Made by a program: the position numbers and the translations under genes. The notes beneath the pieces are model-generated. The model did not search any database. It was not told where the DNA came from and saw only the letters and a program-made list of their open reading frames with translations. A DNA stretch of 64,000 nucleotides from Streptomyces aureus (GTDB lineage: Bacteria; Actinomycetota; Actinomycetes; Streptomycetales; Streptomycetaceae): NCBI RefSeq assembly GCF_000725495.1, contig NZ_JNZD01000013.1, positions 62,001 through 126,000 on the forward strand, in the 5' to 3' direction. Position 1 is the stretch's first letter; every line of letters begins with the position of its first letter. Of this stretch, positions 60,895 through 64,000 are shown in pieces.

Positions 60895-62742
60895 TCAGCG
60901 CACCACGGCCGTCTCGACCAGCAGCCGGGCCGCCGCCGCGATCGACTCGGCGTCGATGCCGGCGGCGTGCAGCTGCTCGGCCGGGGTGGCGGAACCGGGC
61001 ATCGTACGGACGGCGAGACGGACCAGGCGGGGCACGGGACGGCCGTCGGTGAAGGCGTCGAGCACCGCGTCCCCGAGGCCGCCCTCCTCACGGTGGTCCT
61101 CCACCGTGACCAGGCAGCCGGTCTCCTCGGCGGCCTCGCGCAGGGTCCGGCGGTCCACGGGCTTGACCGAGTAGAGGTCGATCACCCGGGCCTGCACGCC
61201 CTCGCGGCCGAGTGCCTCGGCCGCCGCCAGCGCCTCGTGGACGGTGACCCCGGCGGCGACGAGCGTGAGCCGGTCGTCGCCGGAGGCGCGCAGCACCTTG
61301 CTGCCGCCGACCGGGAACTCCTCGGTGGCGCTGTAGATCACCGGGCTCTCGCCGCGCGAGGTGCGCAGATAGCGGATGCCCTCCAGTCCGGCCATGGTGG
61401 CGACGAGCTTCGCTGTCTGGTTGGCGTCGCACGGGTAGAGCACGGTCGAGTCGTACACGGACCGGAACATCGCCAGGTCCTCCAGGCCCATCTGGGAGGG
61501 CCCGTCCTGGCCGATGGACACGCCCGCGTGGGAGCCGACGAGGTTGATGTCCGCGCCGCTGACGGACGCCATGCGGATGAAGTCGTGGGCCCTGGTGAGG
61601 AAGGCGGCGAACGTCGAGGCGTACGGGACCCAGCCGCGCGAGGCCATGCCGACGGCGGTGGCCACCAGCTGCTGCTCGGCGATGTAGCACTCGAAGTAGC
61701 GCTCGGGGTGTTCCTTGGCGAAGAGCTCGGCGCGGGTGGAGTCGCCGACCTCGCCGTCCAGGACCACGACGTCACCACGGGCGCCGCCGAGCGCGGCGAG
61801 CGCCTTGCCGAAGGCGTCGCGGGTGGCGACCTCGTCCCCGGTCTCGTAGCGCGGCAGGTCGAGGTGTCCGGAGCGCACGGCGTGCAGCATCCGGGCGGCG
61901 GGCGGCGGCTGGACCTCCACCCGGTGGTCGTGGACTCCGCCGAGTTCGGCGACCGCCTCCTCGGCGTCGGGCAGGGGCTTGCCGTGCAGTCCCTCACGGT
62001 CCTGGACCGAGGCCACGCCCTTGCCCTTGAGGGTCCGGGCGAGGATCACGGTGGGCTGTCCGCCGGTGGAGTCCGCCTCCAGGAAGGCCTGGTCGATCGC
62101 CTCCACGTCGTGGCCGTCGACCTCGACGGTGTGCCAGCCGAACGCGGCGAACCTGCGGGCGTAGGCGTCCAGGTCGTGTCCGTGGCGGGTCGGCCCGCGC
62201 TGGCCCAGCCGGTTGACGTCGACGATCGCGGTGAGGTTGTCGAGGTGTTCGTAGCCCGCGTGCTCGGCGGCCTCCCACACGGAGCCCTCGGCGAGTTCGC
62301 TGTCGCCGCAGAGCACGCGGACGCGGTATCCGGTGTGGTCGAGCCGCTTTCCGGCGAGCGCGATGCCGACCCCGACGGGCAGTCCCTGGCCGAGCGATCC
62401 GGTGGCGGTCTCGACCCACGGGAGCCGCCGGGGCGTGGGGTGGCCCTCCAGCCTGCTGCCCGCCTTGCGGAAGGTGAGCAGCTCGGCCTCGTTCAGTGCG
62501 CCGGCCGCCTTGAAGGCGGAGTACAGGAGCGGCGAGGCGTGGCCCTTGGAGAGGACGAAGCGGTCGTTGCCGGGATGCTGGGGGCGTTCGAAGTCGTACC
62601 GCGTGTGGTTGGCCAGCATGACCGCCATCAGGTCGGCGGCGGACATGGACGACGTGGGGTGTCCCGAGCCCGCGGCGTCGGCGGCCCGGACGCTGTCGAC
62701 GCGCAGTTGCTGGGCCAGGTCGATGAGCCGGCGAGTGTTCAT
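60895..62742 (-). CDS. Transketolase (short form)
   Basis: A 615-residue thiamine-diphosphate enzyme that moves two-carbon units between sugar phosphates. The thiamine/magnesium motif begins GDSELAEGSVWEAAEHAG and ends NLTAIVDVNRLGQ; LSKGHASPLLYSAF and the second-domain EDLAMFRSVYDS are present. It is shorter than the usual streptomycete Tkt (about 700 residues) and closer in layout to the archaeal/eukaryotic short form. ATG 62742 has GGAAGGAG six bases upstream. No other pentose phosphate gene adjoins, so it is probably not the main housekeeping copy. Confidence 0.92.
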   Translation of the reverse strand: MNTRRLIDLAQQLRVDSVRAADAAGSGHPTSSMSAADLMAVMLANHTRYDFERPQHPGNDRFVLSKGHASPLLYSAFKAAGALNEAELLTFRKAGSRLEGHPTPRRLPWVETATGSLGQGLPVGVGIALAGKRLDHTGYRVRVLCGDSELAEGSVWEAAEHAGYEHLDNLTAIVDVNRLGQRGPTRHGHDLDAYARRFAAFGWHTVEVDGHDVEAIDQAFLEADSTGGQPTVILARTLKGKGVASVQDREGLHGKPLPDAEEAVAELGGVHDHRVEVQPPPAARMLHAVRSGHLDLPRYETGDEVATRDAFGKALAALGGARGDVVVLDGEVGDSTRAELFAKEHPERYFECYIAEQQLVATAVGMASRGWVPYASTFAAFLTRAHDFIRMASVSGADINLVGSHAGVSIGQDGPSQMGLEDLAMFRSVYDSTVLYPCDANQTAKLVATMAGLEGIRYLRTSRGESPVIYSATEEFPVGGSKVLRASGDDRLTLVAAGVTVHEALAAAEALGREGVQARVIDLYSVKPVDRRTLREAAEETGCLVTVEDHREEGGLGDAVLDAFTDGRPVPRLVRLAVRTMPGSATPAEQLHAAGIDAESIAAAARLLVETAVVR

Positions 62743-62952
62743 GGTGCTCCTTCCGGGCATCCGGCGGAATCTGGACAGCTCGGTGCTCCGGCCTCTTCCG
62801 CCCGCGCGAGAGGGGCCGGCTCCCGTCCGCCGTACGGGCCTTCCGCGTCCCCACGACCAGGGGGCCCAAACACGCGGGAAGCCCGGACACGCAGGAAACC
62901 CGAAGACGGCGGCCCAGGCACGGGGGCCGGCACGAGGGGGCGGACGTACGGA

Positions 62953-62986
62953 GGCCCGGGACGCCGGTGCATCGGCGTCCCGGGCC
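62953..62986 (-). terminator. Hairpin downstream of the holin-like gene
   Basis: GGCCCGGGACGCCG (62953-62966) pairs perfectly with CGGCGTCCCGGGCC (62973-62986) across a six-base loop, 35 bp after the holin-like stop on the minus strand. No U-tract is present. The remaining spacer 62743-62952 holds only an imperfect direct repeat around ACACGCGGGAAGCCCG. Confidence 0.65.
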
Positions 62987-63021
62987 CTGTCGGTGGTCCG
63001 GGTCGGGGGTTCCGGAGCGTG

Positions 63022-63522
63022 TCACCGCGCCCGGTGCAGCCAGACCTCGGGGTCGTCGGAGGGACCCGTACCCGTACCGGCGTCGACGGCGTCGGGCGCC
63101 GCGGACGGGATCGGCGGGTAGGGCAGGCCCATGCCGCTCGGCGGGGAGGGCGGCGCGTGGGCGCCGATGACCCGGCCGGGCGGGGTGAGCGCGTCCGGGT
63201 CCGTGGTCGCCGGCCGGGGCGCGGCGGGACGGGCCATGCCCCGCAGCACGTACGCGGCGGCCCCGAGCACCGCCGCGGCGATCAGCGCCGCGGCCCAGCC
63301 GGGCAGCGCGGAGGCGAGGCCCAGGCCGAGGGCGAGGACCAGGGCTGCGCCCGCGTACAGCGCGGCGGCGCCCGAGGCGGCGTACAGCGTCGCCGTCCGG
63401 CGCTTGGCGCGGCCCTGCGTGCGCAGTTCGTCCCGCACCGTCTCGCGGGCCACCAGGGCGAGTTCGTCGGCGAGTTCTCTGTCCAGGTGCTCCAGATGTT
63501 CCAGGTGCTCGATGCGCTTCAT
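63022..63522 (-). CDS. Phage holin-like (superfamily III type) membrane protein
   Basis: A 166-residue protein with a charged helical head that starts with a repeated EHLEHLEHLD, two hydrophobic segments (about 45-65 and 73-92) and a Pro-rich tail (PPSPPSGMGLPYPPIPSA). The layout is that of the putative holin-like proteins common in streptomycete chromosomes, which are not evidence of a prophage. ATG 63522 has no strong ribosome site; the choice rests on the conserved charged opening. Function unknown. Confidence 0.7.
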   Translation of the reverse strand: MKRIEHLEHLEHLDRELADELALVARETVRDELRTQGRAKRRTATLYAASGAAALYAGAALVLALGLGLASALPGWAAALIAAAVLGAAAYVLRGMARPAAPRPATTDPDALTPPGRVIGAHAPPSPPSGMGLPYPPIPSAAPDAVDAGTGTGPSDDPEVWLHRAR

Positions 63523-63632
63523 CGTCTGCGGGTACCCGGCGAACCGGTGCCGTAACGGGCCGGGCCCCGGCCCGGGAGACGATCGTCCGAATCGATCTCC
63601 CCCGCCGTGCGCGCCCAACTAGGCTCGTCCTC

Positions 63633-63980
63633 ATGGAGATTCTGGGAGCCACGCTGCGCGTCTGCGTCGACGACCTGGAGACCGCGGTCCCCTTCTACGA
63701 ACGACTGGCGGGCGGCCCGGCGCTCCGCTTCGAGCGCGGCGGGGTGTCGGTCGCCGCGGTCGGCTGCTTCCTGCTGATGAGCGGGCCGGCGTCCGAACTC
63801 GACGTGCTGCGCAAGGTCGCGGCGACGATCGCGGTCGAGGACGTCGAGGAGACCGCCCGGGTCCTCACCGGCCTCGGAGCCCGGGTGGTCGCCGGGCCCG
63901 TGGAGACCCCCGGCGGCCGCAACCTCATCGCCGTGCACCCCGACGGCTCGGTGTACGAGTACGCGGACCGCAACGGCTGA
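63633..63980 (+). CDS. VOC family (glyoxalase/bleomycin resistance-like) protein
   Basis: A 115-residue protein of the vicinal oxygen chelate fold. It shows the paired beta-alpha-beta-beta-beta pattern: LRVCVDDLETAVPFYERL in the first half and AVEDVEETARVLTGLGARV with IAVHPDGSVYEY in the second. It probably works as a dimer that binds a small ligand; metal ligands typical of glyoxalase I are not all evident, so no reaction is assigned. It is divergent from the holin-like gene with 110 bp between starts. Confidence 0.85.
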   Translation: MEILGATLRVCVDDLETAVPFYERLAGGPALRFERGGVSVAAVGCFLLMSGPASELDVLRKVAATIAVEDVEETARVLTGLGARVVAGPVETPGGRNLIAVHPDGSVYEYADRNG

Positions 63981-64000
63981 GGCGGCACCCGGCCCGGACC

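Noticed and set aside
63022..63522. Prophage remnant indicated by a holin-like gene
   Set aside because: No lysin, capsid, integrase or att-like repeats are nearby; such holin-like proteins are ordinary chromosomal genes in streptomycetes.

Overview
The window is high-GC actinobacterial DNA, almost certainly from a Streptomyces chromosome. The signs are: very high GC with GC-rich third codon positions; many GTG starts; only two TTA codons noticed in the genes accepted here; XRE-DUF5753, ROK, WYL and SigB/F-type regulators; an OFA transporter with its small subunit; and CBM2-bearing secreted cellulases under CebR-like boxes. No rRNA, tRNA, insertion sequence, prophage, plasmid or CRISPR locus was seen. 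From memory only, the gene content resembles the S. coelicolor region carrying cellulases, a FadD, a FabH-like synthase, and a transketolase next to gas-vesicle genes.

Layout. 1-5657 (minus): a sugar locus with a ROK regulator, a CUT2-type ABC transporter and a Gfo/Idh oxidoreductase cut by the window edge; a tandem repeat separates regulator and transporter. 5.9-13.7 kb: LtrA-like membrane protein, GntR/FCD regulator, FabH-like synthase, OFA transporter with a 44-residue small subunit, PanE-like reductase, FdhD, and an isochorismatase-fold protein lacking the usual cysteine. 13.9-24.2 kb: secreted sialidase with LamG domain, SBF transporter divergent from a LysR regulator, acyl-CoA synthetase, aldo/keto reductase, secreted GH75 chitosanase under a CsnR-like palindrome, SDR, and a methyltransferase with a histidine-rich head.

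24.4-32.0 kb: a cellulose/xyloglucan island. GH5-CBM2 diverges from GH48-CBM2 across two CebR-type boxes, and GH74-CBM2 follows GH48. Together they provide endo-, processive and xyloglucan-cleaving activities; the GH74 gene has a TTA codon in its signal peptide. 32-41.5 kb: small exported proteins, a WYL regulator divergent from two uncharacterised genes across a perfect palindrome, a methyltransferase and pterin dehydratase pair, two XRE regulators, a stand-alone DnaK with a TTA codon, and OsmC.

41.6-55.4 kb: a MoxR ATPase coupled to a VWA/HExxH protein, a membrane phosphatase-like protein, a resolvase-like small protein, an MBL hydrolase coupled to a DedA protein, and an operon of a PLP-fold protein lacking its lysine plus an MBL hydrolase with a His-Pro-rich head. 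A surface protein, a SigB/F-type sigma factor and a small coupled pair follow. 55.5-64 kb: ABC-F ATPase, PAP2-DAG-kinase fusion, methyltransferase, small hydrophobic protein, an orphan GvpL/F protein with a collagen-like insert beside a short transketolase, a holin-like protein and a VOC protein.

A recurring theme is GC-rich tandem repeats in short spacers, at least seven of them unrelated in sequence. Several abut or enter the 3' end of the neighbouring gene. Starts were chosen from ribosome binding sites, family length and overlaps; functions come from reading motifs, without database searches.
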